From Candidatus Phaeomarinobacter ectocarpi (GTDB lineage: Bacteria > Pseudomonadota > Alphaproteobacteria > CGMCC-115125): a stretch of DNA of 64,000 nt. A program made the translations under genes and the position numbers. Position 1 is the stretch's first letter; every line of letters starts with the position of its first letter. Where the stretch lies: positions 1,425,274-1,489,273 of the forward strand of contig NZ_HG966617.1 in assembly GCF_000689395.1 (NCBI RefSeq). Direction: 5' to 3'. Shown piece after piece: positions 16,557 through 28,272 of the stretch. The notes below the pieces were generated by a model, which did no database searches, was not told where the DNA came from, and was given only the letters and a program-made list of their open reading frames with translations.

Positions 16557-17232
16557 TGCGGGCCTCTACAGGACGGCAGTCAATGGTGACATTTTCAGCG
16601 AAGGCAGCACCGAGTGTATCCGGTCCCTGATCCATCCTGTCCAAGGAAGCTGCAAGGCTGATCATCTCGAAGGTTGGCGACGGGCGGTCCACATCCATTG
16701 TGCAGGTCGCCGGGGGGTTACCTGTCATTAGCACGCCGGTGCCCTTCTCATGCAGCATCTCGATGTAATAGTCAGGATCATAAACTGAATACCTGACCGG
16801 CCAGTCCGTGGTGTCGACGGGTTCTTTGAGGTCAACCCTAAAGGTCAGTTCAAGCCGTTGGTCCGGCCGCAGCCGGGCGCTCTGGTCACGGGCATCGACA
16901 TCCAGGCGGCCATCCCTGCCTTCAATCCGCATCAGATATCCAAACTGGGCAATGCTGTCGGTCATCTCGACGGCATATTTGTCCAGCTGCTCCTGGGCAG
17001 GCTTGTCGCCAGACGACAGCTCAAATCCTTCAAGCTGGAACACCGTATAGAATTCATCAAACGCCCAGACATGGGTGAAGCCGGTGAGCTTGCCGTCCTC
17101 GCCGAACACGGACGAAACGGTCATATCGATCCAGACATGCGGATGCGCGGTCGCTGTCGGCGTACCGATGGTGAGTGCGGCAAGAACAGCCCAGATGGCA
17201 AGATGTACACGTTTCACGACAAGCAATCCCAT
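16546..17232 (-). CDS. DUF1007 periplasmic protein, ZevA-like
   Basis: 228-aa exported protein. A signal peptide runs to about residue 30 (TATA), followed at once by the DUF1007 hallmark HPHVWID, whose two His suggest metal binding at the mature N-terminus. The rest is a beta-rich domain with few other obvious ligands. ATG 17232 is preferred to an in-frame TTG at 17250. It overlaps the NicO-family gene downstream by 11 bases. The H. influenzae homologue ZevA is a periplasmic zinc-binding partner of a NicO-like membrane protein; the same role is likely here. Confidence 0.82.
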   Translation of the reverse strand: MGLLVVKRVHLAIWAVLAALTIGTPTATAHPHVWIDMTVSSVFGEDGKLTGFTHVWAFDEFYTVFQLEGFELSSGDKPAQEQLDKYAVEMTDSIAQFGYLMRIEGRDGRLDVDARDQSARLRPDQRLELTFRVDLKEPVDTTDWPVRYSVYDPDYYIEMLHEKGTGVLMTGNPPATCTMDVDRPSPTFEMISLAASLDRMDQGPDTLGAAFAENVTIDCRPVEARSAE

Positions 17233-17293
17233 TGGCGCAGAATCCAACAAATACGTTAAAACACTATGGCCGCAAAACGGGGCAAAACCGAGG

Positions 17294-17308
17294 CTGACAT
17301 CATGTCAG
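17294..17308. promoter_or_regulatory. Perfect 7-1-7 palindrome upstream of DUF1007-NicO
   Basis: CTGACATCATGTCAG is a perfect odd palindrome with the same 7-1-7 geometry as the Zur box at 9035 but a different sequence. It lies 62 bp upstream of the DUF1007 start, in the gap shared with the divergent DUF4332 gene. The regulator is unknown; a Fur-superfamily or other dimeric regulator is possible. Confidence 0.4.
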
Positions 17309-17426
17309 ATTTGATGTGCAACTTGTTGCGGCTGTAGGCTTGGAATCGCCGTAAACTCCCTGCAAAGTACCATTAAGTCCCTGATCTGAAGGGGGCTGAT
17401 TGACCCCTGAGGAAGGAAAAACATCC

Positions 17427-17834
17427 GTGAGCTATCCGATTGAAGACATTGAAGGTATCGGCCCTGCCTACGCAGAAGCGCTTGGCAAGGCTGGCATCAA
17501 GACAACCGAAGACCTGCTGTCCATTGGCGCTGCCAAGAATGGTCGCGGCGACATTGCCCGCGACAGTGGCCTGTCAGAAAAGCTCATCCTCAAATGGGTG
17601 AACCATGCAGATCTGATGCGCATTTCAGGCATCGGCGGCGAGTATGCTGAACTTCTCGAAGCCGCCGGCGTTGATACAGTCAAGGAACTGCAGCACCGAA
17701 ATGCGGCCAATCTGGCTGAAGCTCTGCAGAAGACCAACGACGAAAAGAGCCTCACCCGGCAGGTGCCCAGCGAGTCCATGGTCACCAAATGGATCGACCA
17801 GGCCAAAGGCATGGAGCCCGGCGTCAGCCACTAA
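17427..17834 (+). CDS. DUF4332 helix-hairpin-helix protein
   Basis: 135-aa cytoplasmic protein with two helix-hairpin-helix-like units: IEGIGPAYAEALGKAGIKT (about 8-27) and ISGIGGEYAELLEAAGVDT (about 66-84). These resemble non-specific DNA-binding HhH motifs. GTG 17427 is chosen since AGGAAGGA lies upstream; a TTG at 17400 is in frame. A bidirectional terminator follows. No enzyme motif is seen, and the role is unknown. Confidence 0.75.
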   Translation: MSYPIEDIEGIGPAYAEALGKAGIKTTEDLLSIGAAKNGRGDIARDSGLSEKLILKWVNHADLMRISGIGGEYAELLEAAGVDTVKELQHRNAANLAEALQKTNDEKSLTRQVPSESMVTKWIDQAKGMEPGVSH

Positions 17835-17854
17835 CGCCTGAGTGCAAAGCAAAA

Positions 17855-17885
17855 GGCCGGGCTCCAATGCGGAGCCCGGCCTTTT
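17855..17885. terminator. Bidirectional intrinsic terminator
   Basis: GGCCGGGCTCC, loop AATGC, GGAGCCCGGCC: an 11-bp perfect stem with AAAA before and TTTT after. It serves the DUF4332 gene (+) and the convergent TPR gene (-). Confidence 0.92.
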
Positions 17886-17910
17886 CTGTGGACGATCTGA
17901 TGGGCAGCCA

Positions 17911-18801
17911 TCAGCTGCCGGTATCAGGCTCCGTCAGTTGGAGCTGACAGTTCTGTGCGATGCAGGCCTTGAGCGCTTCCCGGGTGCGCCCGGTCATGAC
18001 GCCATCCGGCGGTGAAGACAAGAAGCCCTTGGCTGACAGCGCATGCTGTATCTGGCGCACATAGTAGGTGTCCCCCATGCGGGCAGCCTTCACGAAGTAC
18101 TCCAGCGCTTCCTGTTTGCGGCCAAGCTCCGCCATGATGTGCGCGTAGGTATCAAGGGAGTTGGCGGATTTCTCCCCGTCTTCCTCAAGCGACTTGGCAG
18201 AAATCGGCAGCGCCTGCTCCGCGCGGCCCAGGGACAACAGCGTCCACGCCAGTGAGTTGAGCGTTTCGGCATGGTCCGGGTCTATCTTGAGGGCGGCATA
18301 GAGGTCCGGCAGGCTTTCCTCATATTTGCCCACATAATAGAGCGACAAGGCCCGGTCCCGATAAACGTCCGGGTCCTCTGTCTCCAGTTCAAGGGCCAGC
18401 GTGTAGTCCGCAACGGCGGCCTCATAGTCCTCCCGGTACTGATGAAGGAAACCACGCACGTAGTAGGTGATGTAATCGTCCGGCTCCAGACGAATGGCCT
18501 CGTCATAGTCGGCAAACGCCTGCTCGTGATTGTCTGTCTCTGAGTGCCCCTGACCGCGGTTGTGGAAAGCCATCGACAGGTCTTCGTTGCTCAGTCCATC
18601 CCGATTTTCGATCAGCCAGCCGCACCCTTCAATCTGCCGGGCTGTATCGCCGGACCGGCAGTCTTCAAAGGCCTGATCCCGTGCGGAGTTGCCTTGCTCA
18701 AACAGCGTGGACTCAAGAAAGGTCGGGGCAAATGTCGGCGCGAAATAGCCCACAGCGCCGAGAAATCCGATGGTCCCGATCCAGGTCAACAGGTTACGCA
18801 C
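17911..18801 (-). CDS. TPR-repeat protein with N-terminal membrane anchor
   Basis: 296-aa protein. One N-terminal hydrophobic helix (about 4-28) is followed by about four to five tetratricopeptide repeats (about 75-245), for example HNRGQGHSETDNHEQAFADY. The last 40 residues (AKGFLSSPPDGVMTGRTREA) resemble a peptidoglycan-binding type 1 motif, which would fit a periplasmic protein tied to the cell wall. GTG 18801 has GGAG about ten bases upstream. Likely a scaffold for protein contacts; the partner is unknown. Confidence 0.7.
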   Translation of the reverse strand: MRNLLTWIGTIGFLGAVGYFAPTFAPTFLESTLFEQGNSARDQAFEDCRSGDTARQIEGCGWLIENRDGLSNEDLSMAFHNRGQGHSETDNHEQAFADYDEAIRLEPDDYITYYVRGFLHQYREDYEAAVADYTLALELETEDPDVYRDRALSLYYVGKYEESLPDLYAALKIDPDHAETLNSLAWTLLSLGRAEQALPISAKSLEEDGEKSANSLDTYAHIMAELGRKQEALEYFVKAARMGDTYYVRQIQHALSAKGFLSSPPDGVMTGRTREALKACIAQNCQLQLTEPDTGS

Positions 18802-18870
18802 AGACTTGAGCTCCGAGTTTCGAGAAGAATGCCTCGCCTTTTGAAACTAAAGCACAGCTTAAAGCTGCCG

Positions 18871-19203
18871 TCAGGTGTTCGATACAGCCCCGGTTCGGCT
18901 TCTGATAACAAGGTAAAGCGCAAAGGCCGTGGCAACGCCGGGCACAAGAATAAGCGGCAGAACAACCCAGCCATGGGTGACCCCGTGCGCACTGCGCTCA
19001 TACAGCACCCAGATCGCGAGAATGACACCGCACAGGATGGTGTCGAGCGAGTAGCCGGAGGCATAGGGATTAACAAACCCCGCGCCAAACGCACCGATGA
19101 TATCGCCGGACTCCAGCAAGGGGGGCACAACGATGATCACAAAGGCCACGGTGAAACCGAGCCCTGCCGCCAGAACCAGAAATTCAAAAGTGCGTTTTGT
19201 CAT
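18871..19203 (-). CDS. DUF2834 small membrane protein
   Basis: 110-aa inner-membrane protein with three hydrophobic segments (about 8-30, 52-66, 76-100). NPYASGYSLD and the late LYLVIRSR pattern fit the DUF2834 family, which has no known function. It lies upstream of the TPR gene on the same strand with a 69-bp gap. Confidence 0.7.
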   Translation of the reverse strand: MTKRTFEFLVLAAGLGFTVAFVIIVVPPLLESGDIIGAFGAGFVNPYASGYSLDTILCGVILAIWVLYERSAHGVTHGWVVLPLILVPGVATAFALYLVIRSRTGAVSNT

Positions 19204-19307
19204 CGAGATGTCCCCTCGCCTATTTCCACAGGTTTCCGCTGTGCGTCAGCATAGCGGCATGCCCGCAGCGGGGCTGTCTATTTTGGCGTGTCTTGGAAAA
19301 GAGAGAG

Positions 19308-19383
19308 TGGTGAGCCCGACAGGGTTCGAACCTGTGACCTACTGATTAAAAGTCAGCCGCTCTACCAGCTGAGCTACGGGCCC
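19308..19383 (-). tRNA. tRNA-Lys (anticodon TTT)
   Basis: A 76-nt cloverleaf. The acceptor stem GGGCCCG pairs with CGGGCTC, the D-arm is GCTCAGCTGGTAGAGC, the anticodon loop is CTTTTAA (anticodon TTT), and the T-arm is ACAGGTTCGAACCTGT. A discriminator A and an encoded CCA end follow. No integrase or attachment duplication is seen beside it. Confidence 0.97.
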
Positions 19384-19520
19384 ACTTAGTGCTCTGCGGG
19401 TTGCAAGGCCCGGCGTGCATGTGTGGCGGGAAACTAGGGGCGCAAAGCGCTGCGGTCAACCTGCAAATCCGCGCCATTTTGTCGGGTCTGGGCTGCTCAA
19501 ATGCTGCCCTAAAGGGTGGC

Positions 19521-20660
19521 CTAAATCGGGTCTATGTCGCTTGCTTCGCGCTGCGCATAAAAGTCTGCCACAAACGCCTCAAACCGACCCTCGGCAATGG
19601 CCGCGCGCATCTGAGCCATCAGCCACTGATAGTAGGCCACGTTGTTCCAGGTGATGAGCATGGCCGCCAGATATTCACCGCTCTTGTAGAGGTGGTGCAG
19701 GTAGGCACGCGAATAGAGGTTTGAGGCCTCGCAGGGACTGTCCGCATCCAGCGGCCGCGGATCAGCCCCATGACGGGCGTTTTTGAGCGCAACCCGGCCA
19801 TGGCGCGTAAAGGCCTGGCCATGGCGGCCTGACCGCGTCGGCATAACGCAGTCAAACATATCAATGCCCCGCCGCACGGCCTCAACCAGATCCTCCGGTG
19901 TGCCGACGCCCATGAGGTAACGCGGCTGCTGTTTTGGCAGCGCCGGCGCAACCGCCTCCACGGTTTCCAGCATGGCGCCCTGCTCTTCCCCTACGGAAAG
20001 CCCCCCAAGGGCATAGCCGTGAAAGCCGATATCAACGAGGGCCTGCGCATGTTGCAGGCGCAGGTCCGGGTAGGTTGAGCCCTGCACAATGCCAAACAGC
20101 GCCTGGCCTTCCTTGCGGTGAGGTTGGTCTGCAAAAGCCTGTTTTGAGCGTTTAGCCCATCGCGTGGTCAGGTCCATGCTGGATTGGGCCTGTTCGCGGG
20201 TCGCGGGATAATCCGTGCACTCATCCAGAATCATCTGAATGTCCGCGCCCAGCAGACACTGGATTTCGATGGAGCGTTCCGGCGTCAGCGAATGTGTCGA
20301 CCCGTCAATATGGCTTTGAAAGGTCACGCCCTCATCGGTCATCTTGCGCAGCTTGGCAAGGGACCAGACCTGGAACCCGCCAGAATCCGTCAGAATGGGT
20401 TTGTCCCAGTTCATGAATCTGTGCAGACCGCCTAAGGCAGCAACCTCCTCAGCACCCGGACGAAGCATGAGATGATAGGTGTTGCCCAGCACGATGTCCG
20501 CACCGGTGGATTTCACGGTGTCCGTCGTCATGGCCTTGACAGTGCCGGCTGTGCCCACGGGCATGAAGGCTGGCGTGCGAATGGTGCCGCGCGGCGTTTC
20601 TATTCGGCCTGTCCGCGCCTCGCCATCGGTCGCATCAAGGTGAAAGTCAAAGCTCGTCAT
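19521..20660 (-). CDS. tgt: tRNA-guanine transglycosylase
   Basis: 379-aa enzyme that swaps G34 for preQ1 in tRNAs with GUN anticodons, a step of queuosine synthesis. The proton-acceptor Asp92 (LTDSGGFQ) and nucleophile Asp270 ([13 protein letters not shown]) are intact. The C-terminal zinc site is unusual: the family CxCxxC is S308-C310-S313, and the ligand His of the usual TIHNL is Asn339 (TWNNV). Three of four zinc ligands are therefore missing, although the fold motif SRAYLHHL remains. The start overlaps the queA stop (ATGA), so the two are coupled. Activity is likely; zinc-independence is inference. Confidence 0.93.
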   Translation of the reverse strand: MTSFDFHLDATDGEARTGRIETPRGTIRTPAFMPVGTAGTVKAMTTDTVKSTGADIVLGNTYHLMLRPGAEEVAALGGLHRFMNWDKPILTDSGGFQVWSLAKLRKMTDEGVTFQSHIDGSTHSLTPERSIEIQCLLGADIQMILDECTDYPATREQAQSSMDLTTRWAKRSKQAFADQPHRKEGQALFGIVQGSTYPDLRLQHAQALVDIGFHGYALGGLSVGEEQGAMLETVEAVAPALPKQQPRYLMGVGTPEDLVEAVRRGIDMFDCVMPTRSGRHGQAFTRHGRVALKNARHGADPRPLDADSPCEASNLYSRAYLHHLYKSGEYLAAMLITWNNVAYYQWLMAQMRAAIAEGRFEAFVADFYAQREASDIDPI

Positions 20661-21736
20661 GGGGCGGCGTTGTCCTGAGAATGGGGAAAAAGCAGGCTGC
20701 TGTCGCCATAGGAATAGAAACGGTAGCCCGTATCGATCGCATGCTGATAGGCCTGCCGCATGGTCGCGACACCTGCAAATGCTGACACCAGCACAAACAG
20801 CGTTGAGCGTGGCAGATGGAAATTGGTCATCAATACATCCACCGCATGGAAGTGATGGCCCGGCTTGATAAAAATATCCGTCTCGGCCTGGAAGGGATGA
20901 AACACTCCATCTTCATCAACAGCGCTTTCAAGCAGCCGCATGGATGTGGTGCCGACAGCAACGATGCGGCCACCCGCCTGGCGCGCCTCGTTCAACCGTT
21001 GCGCGGTTTCCGCCGTAACCTCGCCCCACTCCGAGTGCATCTTGTGGGCCGCCAGCGTGTCCGATTTGACCGGCAGGAATGTGCCCGCCCCCACATGCAA
21101 TGTGACGGTTTCCTGTGAGACACCCTTGTCTGTGAGGGACTTTAGGACACGGTCCGTGAAGTGAAGTCCTGCAGTTGGTGCCGCCACGGATCCGTCAGCC
21201 TGCGCAAAAACCGTCTGGTAGTCTTCTTCATCCTGTGCGTCGGCTTTGCGCTTGCCTTCAATGTAAGGAGGCAGAGGCATTTCACCGGCTATGGCAATGG
21301 CTTCGTCCAGCGTTTGTCCGGTGGCGTCGAGTCGAACCACGACCTCGCCGCCGTCCCGGCTCACAATGTGCGCCTTGAGGCCTTCTGCGCACTCCACGGT
21401 TTCGCCGGGCTTCAGGCGTTTGGCAGGGCGGGCAAAGGCTTGCCAGTGGCCGGGATCCGGCATGGGCTTGTGCAGGAGGAGCTCAATATGCGCCTCGGCT
21501 TCACCGCGGCGTCGTATGCCGCGCAGCCGGGCATGTATCACGCGGGTATCATTGGCCACCAGGACGTCGCCGGATTTCAGAAAATCGGCAAGCTCCCGCA
21601 CACCTGCATCGGCGATGGCGCCTGGCTTGGTAGCATTGACCACAAGCAATCGCGCTGCGTCTCGCGGTTGGGCGGGACGCAGCGCAATAAGCTCTTCGGG
21701 TAACGTAAAGTCATAGGCATCGAGGCTGTCGGTCAT
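20657..21736 (-). CDS. queA: S-adenosylmethionine:tRNA ribosyltransferase-isomerase
   Basis: 359-aa enzyme that transfers the ribosyl part of SAM to preQ1-tRNA, giving epoxyqueuosine. Family motifs are seen: [41 protein letters not shown] and [10 protein letters not shown] chose ATG 21736, since the stretch upstream (to 21826) shows no family similarity. Its end overlaps tgt by four bases. The ribosome site is weak. Confidence 0.95.
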   Translation of the reverse strand: MTDSLDAYDFTLPEELIALRPAQPRDAARLLVVNATKPGAIADAGVRELADFLKSGDVLVANDTRVIHARLRGIRRRGEAEAHIELLLHKPMPDPGHWQAFARPAKRLKPGETVECAEGLKAHIVSRDGGEVVVRLDATGQTLDEAIAIAGEMPLPPYIEGKRKADAQDEEDYQTVFAQADGSVAAPTAGLHFTDRVLKSLTDKGVSQETVTLHVGAGTFLPVKSDTLAAHKMHSEWGEVTAETAQRLNEARQAGGRIVAVGTTSMRLLESAVDEDGVFHPFQAETDIFIKPGHHFHAVDVLMTNFHLPRSTLFVLVSAFAGVATMRQAYQHAIDTGYRFYSYGDSSLLFPHSQDNAAP

Positions 21737-21758
21737 ATCCGTTGCCCCGGTTGCCGGA

Positions 21759-22226
21759 TCAGGCGTTTGCGGCAATGACGGCCTTCTCGATCTTGTCAGG
21801 GTTTGCCGGTGGCTCGCCCTTGGCAATGGCGTCTACGTGATCCATGCCGTCAACAACCTGGCCCCAGACCGTGTACTGACCATCAAGCCAGGATGATTCC
21901 TGGAAACAGATGAAGAACTGGCTGTCGGCGCTGTCCGGATCAGCCGCACGCGCCATGGAGCATGTGCCCCGCACGTGAGCTTCATTCGAGAACTCGGCAG
22001 TCAGGTTCTTGCCAGACCCACCCATGCCCGTTCCGGTGGGATCACCGGTCTGCGCCATGAAGTTGTCAATCACACGATGGAAGACAATCTGATTGTAAAA
22101 GCCGTCACGTACCAATTCCTTGATGCGGGCAACATGGTTTGGTGCAAGGTCCGGTCGAAGGGCGATTTTTACGTCACCTGTCTTCAGTGTCAGGATCAGG
22201 GTGTCTTCAGGCGAGGCGTCTGTCAT
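21759..22226 (-). CDS. ppiB: Cytoplasmic peptidyl-prolyl cis-trans isomerase (cyclophilin)
   Basis: 155-aa cyclophilin without a signal peptide. The active-site block [19 protein letters not shown] is complete (Arg, Phe, Met, Gln), with FFICFQ and a Leu in place of the Trp that binds cyclosporin ([12 protein letters not shown]). It is next to a secreted paralogue and probably arose with it by duplication. Confidence 0.93.
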   Translation of the reverse strand: MTDASPEDTLILTLKTGDVKIALRPDLAPNHVARIKELVRDGFYNQIVFHRVIDNFMAQTGDPTGTGMGGSGKNLTAEFSNEAHVRGTCSMARAADPDSADSQFFICFQESSWLDGQYTVWGQVVDGMDHVDAIAKGEPPANPDKIEKAVIAANA

Positions 22227-22265
22227 CGCTCTCTCTTTTCTGTTGTGAGATCGTATCGTTGAGTC

Positions 22266-22871
22266 TTAGGGCGCCGCAGGAGCTGCAGACGCAAGATCGG
22301 ATTTAATCCGTGCGGTGATGATTTTACCGGGGTTCGCAGGTGGTTCACCCTTCGGCAGATCGTCCACGGCATCCATGCCGGAAATAACTTCACCCCATAC
22401 GGTGTAGAAGCCGGACGGATTGCGTGGGTTGTTCATGTGGCGAGCCAGATTGAACATGATGAAGAACTGGCTGTTGGCACTGTTGGGGTCCGCCGTGCGG
22501 GCCGCACCAATGATGCCGCGACGGAACTTCGTTTCCGTGAATTCAGCGGGCAGGTCGGGATAGGATGAGCCACCGGCACCGGTGCCGGCAGGGTCGCCGG
22601 TCTGTGCCATGAAGCCATCAATCACCCGATGAAAGATGATGCCGTCATAGAACTTCTCACGGGTCAGCTTCTTGATGCGCTCCACATGCAGCGGCGCAAG
22701 ATCCGGCCGCATCATGATTTCAACAGTGCCGGTGCTCAGTTCAAGTACCAGAATGTTGGACGTATCGTCCGCGAAAGGCGCCTGCGCCATGGCAGGTTTG
22801 TTGAAGGCAATCGCAGCAATGGCAACCAATGCCAGCGCTGAAAGCCAGGTCCGGGTCAATGACATACGCAT
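22266..22871 (-). CDS. Exported peptidyl-prolyl cis-trans isomerase (cyclophilin)
   Basis: 201-aa cyclophilin with a clear Sec signal peptide (MRMSLTRTWLSALAL ... AMAQA), so likely periplasmic and acting on envelope proteins. [19 protein letters not shown] and FFIMFN match the active site. Compared with its cytoplasmic neighbour it has a short insertion, RHMNNPRNPSG. ATG 22871 has GGGAG ten bases upstream. It is tandem with the cytoplasmic paralogue (39-bp gap). Confidence 0.92.
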   Translation of the reverse strand: MRMSLTRTWLSALALVAIAAIAFNKPAMAQAPFADDTSNILVLELSTGTVEIMMRPDLAPLHVERIKKLTREKFYDGIIFHRVIDGFMAQTGDPAGTGAGGSSYPDLPAEFTETKFRRGIIGAARTADPNSANSQFFIMFNLARHMNNPRNPSGFYTVWGEVISGMDAVDDLPKGEPPANPGKIITARIKSDLASAAPAAP

Positions 22872-22917
22872 AAGGTGAAACTCTCCCAAAAGTGTCTTGT
22901 GCTGAGGTGGCGCCAGA

Positions 22918-23442
22918 TCAGGATGCAGCCTGCTTGAGTTCGGCAAAACGGGCCAGCAAACGCTCCTGGACCATTGGTGTGGTGAAATGTGAAATGTCAC
23001 CACCCAGCCGCGCAATCTCTTTTACAAGCCGCGAGGCGACAGCCTGATGCTGCGCTTCTGCCATCAGGAACACTGTCTCTATGTCCGGATTAAGGCGTTC
23101 ATTCATGCCCGCCATCTGGAATTCATATTCAAAGTCGGACACAGCACGCAGTCCACGGATGATCATTTGCGCGCCGATTTCCTCTGCGAAATGCATCAGC
23201 AGGGATTCAAAGGGCTGAACTTTGACTGTGGTCTTGATGTCAGAGGCCTTGATGAGCTTCCCCACCTCCTCCTCGACCATTGCCACGCGATCCTCGAGGG
23301 CAAACAAAGGCCCCTTGTCGCGGTTGATAGCAACACCGATCACAAGATGGTCCACCATCTTCAGTGCACGGTTAATGATGTCTAGGTGGCCATTGGTAAT
23401 CGGGTCAAAAGTCCCCGGATACAGCCCCGTCCGTTTGATCAT
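22918..23442 (-). CDS. coaD: Phosphopantetheine adenylyltransferase
   Basis: 174-aa nucleotidyltransferase catalysing the fourth step of coenzyme A synthesis (4'-phosphopantetheine plus ATP to dephospho-CoA). The motif GTFDPITNGHLDI is at the N-terminus, and IIRGLRAVSDFEYE and the C-terminal SRLVKEIARLGGD block follow. ATG 23442 is preferred; the upstream in-frame extension (to 23499) is not part of the family. It is slightly longer than the usual 160 aa, with an extra C-terminal helix. Confidence 0.95.
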   Translation of the reverse strand: MIKRTGLYPGTFDPITNGHLDIINRALKMVDHLVIGVAINRDKGPLFALEDRVAMVEEEVGKLIKASDIKTTVKVQPFESLLMHFAEEIGAQMIIRGLRAVSDFEYEFQMAGMNERLNPDIETVFLMAEAQHQAVASRLVKEIARLGGDISHFTTPMVQERLLARFAELKQAAS

Positions 23443-23526
23443 TCCGGCCGGCTCCCGTTTTGTTTGTTGTCCTGTTGAACCGCTGGGCGGTATTTCCACG
23501 CTTGCAGCCCGGATTTGATCGTCGTT

Positions 23527-26409
<2,883 letters not shown>

Positions 26410-26701
26410 TGAGCGGCTTGCTTCTGTTGTTTCATCATTTGGCCAAAAAGCCCGCGTTGCGCAGGCTCACAAGCAGCGCATCGGGACTTTCAACACTGTG
26501 CGGAATCGCGTCGAAAACGCACTCTGAAAACTAGCACCCGGTGCGGTCGGCAGCAAACCGGGGCAGTGCTCACACGAGCAGCAAAGAGCACTCGGTAAGT
26601 CCTTGTTTTTAATGTGAAAAATGGCATCTATTTTGGGCGGTTTCACGCGCTGTGTCGGCGTCCCGCAAAGCCAATCCAAAATCTGCACCACAGGCAAAGA
26701 C
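26410..26701. other. 292-bp intergenic region upstream of gyrA
   Basis: The longest gap in the window. It should hold the gyrA promoter on the minus strand. A weak 7-bp inverted repeat (AGTGCTC at 26565, GAGCACT at 26586) is the only structure I see. There is no convincing gene, RNA or terminator. Confidence 0.5.
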
Positions 26702-27568
26702 TCAGCCGATTTTGACCAGCATGGCGGTTGCGTCATCGGACTGCTTGAAGCGCGGAAATTGATGCGCTTCGGGGTCAAGTTCCCTCTCAATATGCCGAAG
26801 CTCATCCTTCAAGGCGGTCAGGCCCTTCGCAAGGGCCGCGTCAAGCAGCTCTTCTTCCGTGTAGCGGCCATAGTCCCCTGCCAGCGCCTCAAACCCGTCG
26901 GTCATCAAAAGGGCAACCGCCGGCGCTTCAAAGTCAAAAGTCGCCGTCCGCGCGTGTTCTGCCGCGCCCGCATCCAACGCAAACACCCAGTACCCGCCCG
27001 ATACATTGTGGCGGTTGCGCACCTTGCGCAGGCGCGAAAGGATCGAGCTGCGGTGCTGGTTCGGCTCGCCCGTGTCGCCCTGTTCTTTGCGTTGCTCGGA
27101 AAAACGTGTGGCGAGGTGGTTTTCATAGGCCTCGCTCTCCTCGCTGCTCCCGAACGTCCGGAACATCCCGGTGCCATCGCGCAGGAGGATCTTGCAGTCC
27201 CCGAAGTTGAGACACTCCAGAACACCGCCGACCTGCCGGACGAGAATGAGCGACGCCGTAGGCCGTTCATAGCGCTCCTGCGGCTGTCGATGGCCCTCAG
27301 CCTCAAAGCGCTGCGTCACATCGTCAATGACCTCGTCCACGAGTGCTGCCAGAGGACCGCGATGGCTTGGCGCGCGCGCCTGCAAGGCGTCGGTGCCTGC
27401 CTGTGACAGCCAGGCTGCGTCGCTGGCGGTGCCGGTGAGCTGCTCCTCCACCAGTCCTGTTGCCCCGTCAAACACCCATGCGTAATCGCCGGAGTGGCCC
27501 AGATTGTCGTCGTTGGCACCGCCAATCTTGCCGGGGTCATGAAGGGTGTCGAGCACATCAATGGTCAT
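26702..27568 (-). CDS. PP2C-like protein serine/threonine phosphatase
   Basis: 288-aa protein of the PP2C superfamily. Metal-binding and core motifs are in order: GGANDDN (about 16-22), FDGATG (33-38), LNFGDCK (about 125), LLMTDGF (about 240) and SDDATAML (near the end). A polar insertion rich in Glu, Gln and Arg (about 145-185) is not part of the core. ATG 27568 places GGANDDN at the expected distance. It would dephosphorylate Ser/Thr in an unknown partner; no kinase gene is near. It is divergent from the TetR gene. Confidence 0.8.
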   Translation of the reverse strand: MTIDVLDTLHDPGKIGGANDDNLGHSGDYAWVFDGATGLVEEQLTGTASDAAWLSQAGTDALQARAPSHRGPLAALVDEVIDDVTQRFEAEGHRQPQERYERPTASLILVRQVGGVLECLNFGDCKILLRDGTGMFRTFGSSEESEAYENHLATRFSEQRKEQGDTGEPNQHRSSILSRLRKVRNRHNVSGGYWVFALDAGAAEHARTATFDFEAPAVALLMTDGFEALAGDYGRYTEEELLDAALAKGLTALKDELRHIERELDPEAHQFPRFKQSDDATAMLVKIG

Positions 27569-27615
27569 GGAAACCGCCTTATGGAAATCTGTCGGGACTG
27601 CAGCTTTTGGATTCT

Positions 27616-27631
27616 TGCGTGATGATACGCA
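27616..27631. promoter_or_regulatory. Inverted repeat with nearby promoter-like element
   Basis: TGCGT, six bases, ACGCA lies in the divergent gap between the PP2C and TetR genes. Just downstream, TTGACA (27638-27643) and TCATAT (27662-27667) have an 18-bp spacing and could be a sigma-70 promoter for the TetR gene. Both are pattern-based guesses. Confidence 0.3.
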
Positions 27632-27711
27632 GACAAATTGACACAAGCGCGGCAATTCCCGTCATATCCGCTATGTCAGCAGTCTTTTCGTCCCCTGCAA
27701 CAGGATAGTCC

Positions 27712-28245
27712 GTGGCCAAATCCGATGATCGCCGGTCTGCAATATTGGAGCGTCTCGCGGACCATGTCCTGTCGGACGGGCTTTCCGCGTCAAGTCTGCG
27801 CGCCCTGGCGGACGCAGCTGAAACCAGCGACCGCATGCTGCTGTATTACTTCAAGGACAAGAATGAGATCATCACCGCGACGCTGGGCGTGATCGGGGAT
27901 CGCCTGGAGATCATTCTTGGGGACCGGGCGGCCCCACAGCCCATCCCCCTGGAAAAGCTGCAGCCGGCCCTGCTGAAGGCGGCGCTGGATGATGATCTGT
28001 GGCCCTATATGCGCATGTGGCTCGAGATATCAGCTCTTGCCGCCCACGGAGACGCGTTCTATCGCGCCGTCGGCCAGCAGCTTGGAGAGCGGTTTCTGGA
28101 CTGGGGCCACGCACAGCTCAAGAGCGCGTCCCCCAGAAAACGCAGATCAGAGGCCGCCGGCCTGCTGCTGACAATCGAAGGCGCTTTGCTGCTCAAGAGT
28201 GTCGGAATGACTGACGCCATCAAGGATGCAACGGGCATCAGCTAG
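27712..28245 (+). CDS. TetR-family transcriptional regulator
   Basis: 177-aa regulator. The N-terminal helix-turn-helix is at about 8-55 (AILERLADHVLSDGLSASSL then DRMLLYYFKDKNEI). The short C-terminal helical domain has no known ligand signature. GTG 27712 has AGGA six bases upstream. Its target is unknown; the convergent DUF2269/SDR-DoxX pair is 27 bp away. Confidence 0.82.
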   Translation: MAKSDDRRSAILERLADHVLSDGLSASSLRALADAAETSDRMLLYYFKDKNEIITATLGVIGDRLEIILGDRAAPQPIPLEKLQPALLKAALDDDLWPYMRMWLEISALAAHGDAFYRAVGQQLGERFLDWGHAQLKSASPRKRRSEAAGLLLTIEGALLLKSVGMTDAIKDATGIS

Positions 28246-28272
28246 GGTCTCAGCGCCTGTTTGGGGTCTGAC

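Noticed and set aside
19308-19383. tRNA-Lys as a possible integration site
   Set aside because: No integrase, no duplicated 3' tRNA fragment and ordinary housekeeping genes on both sides.
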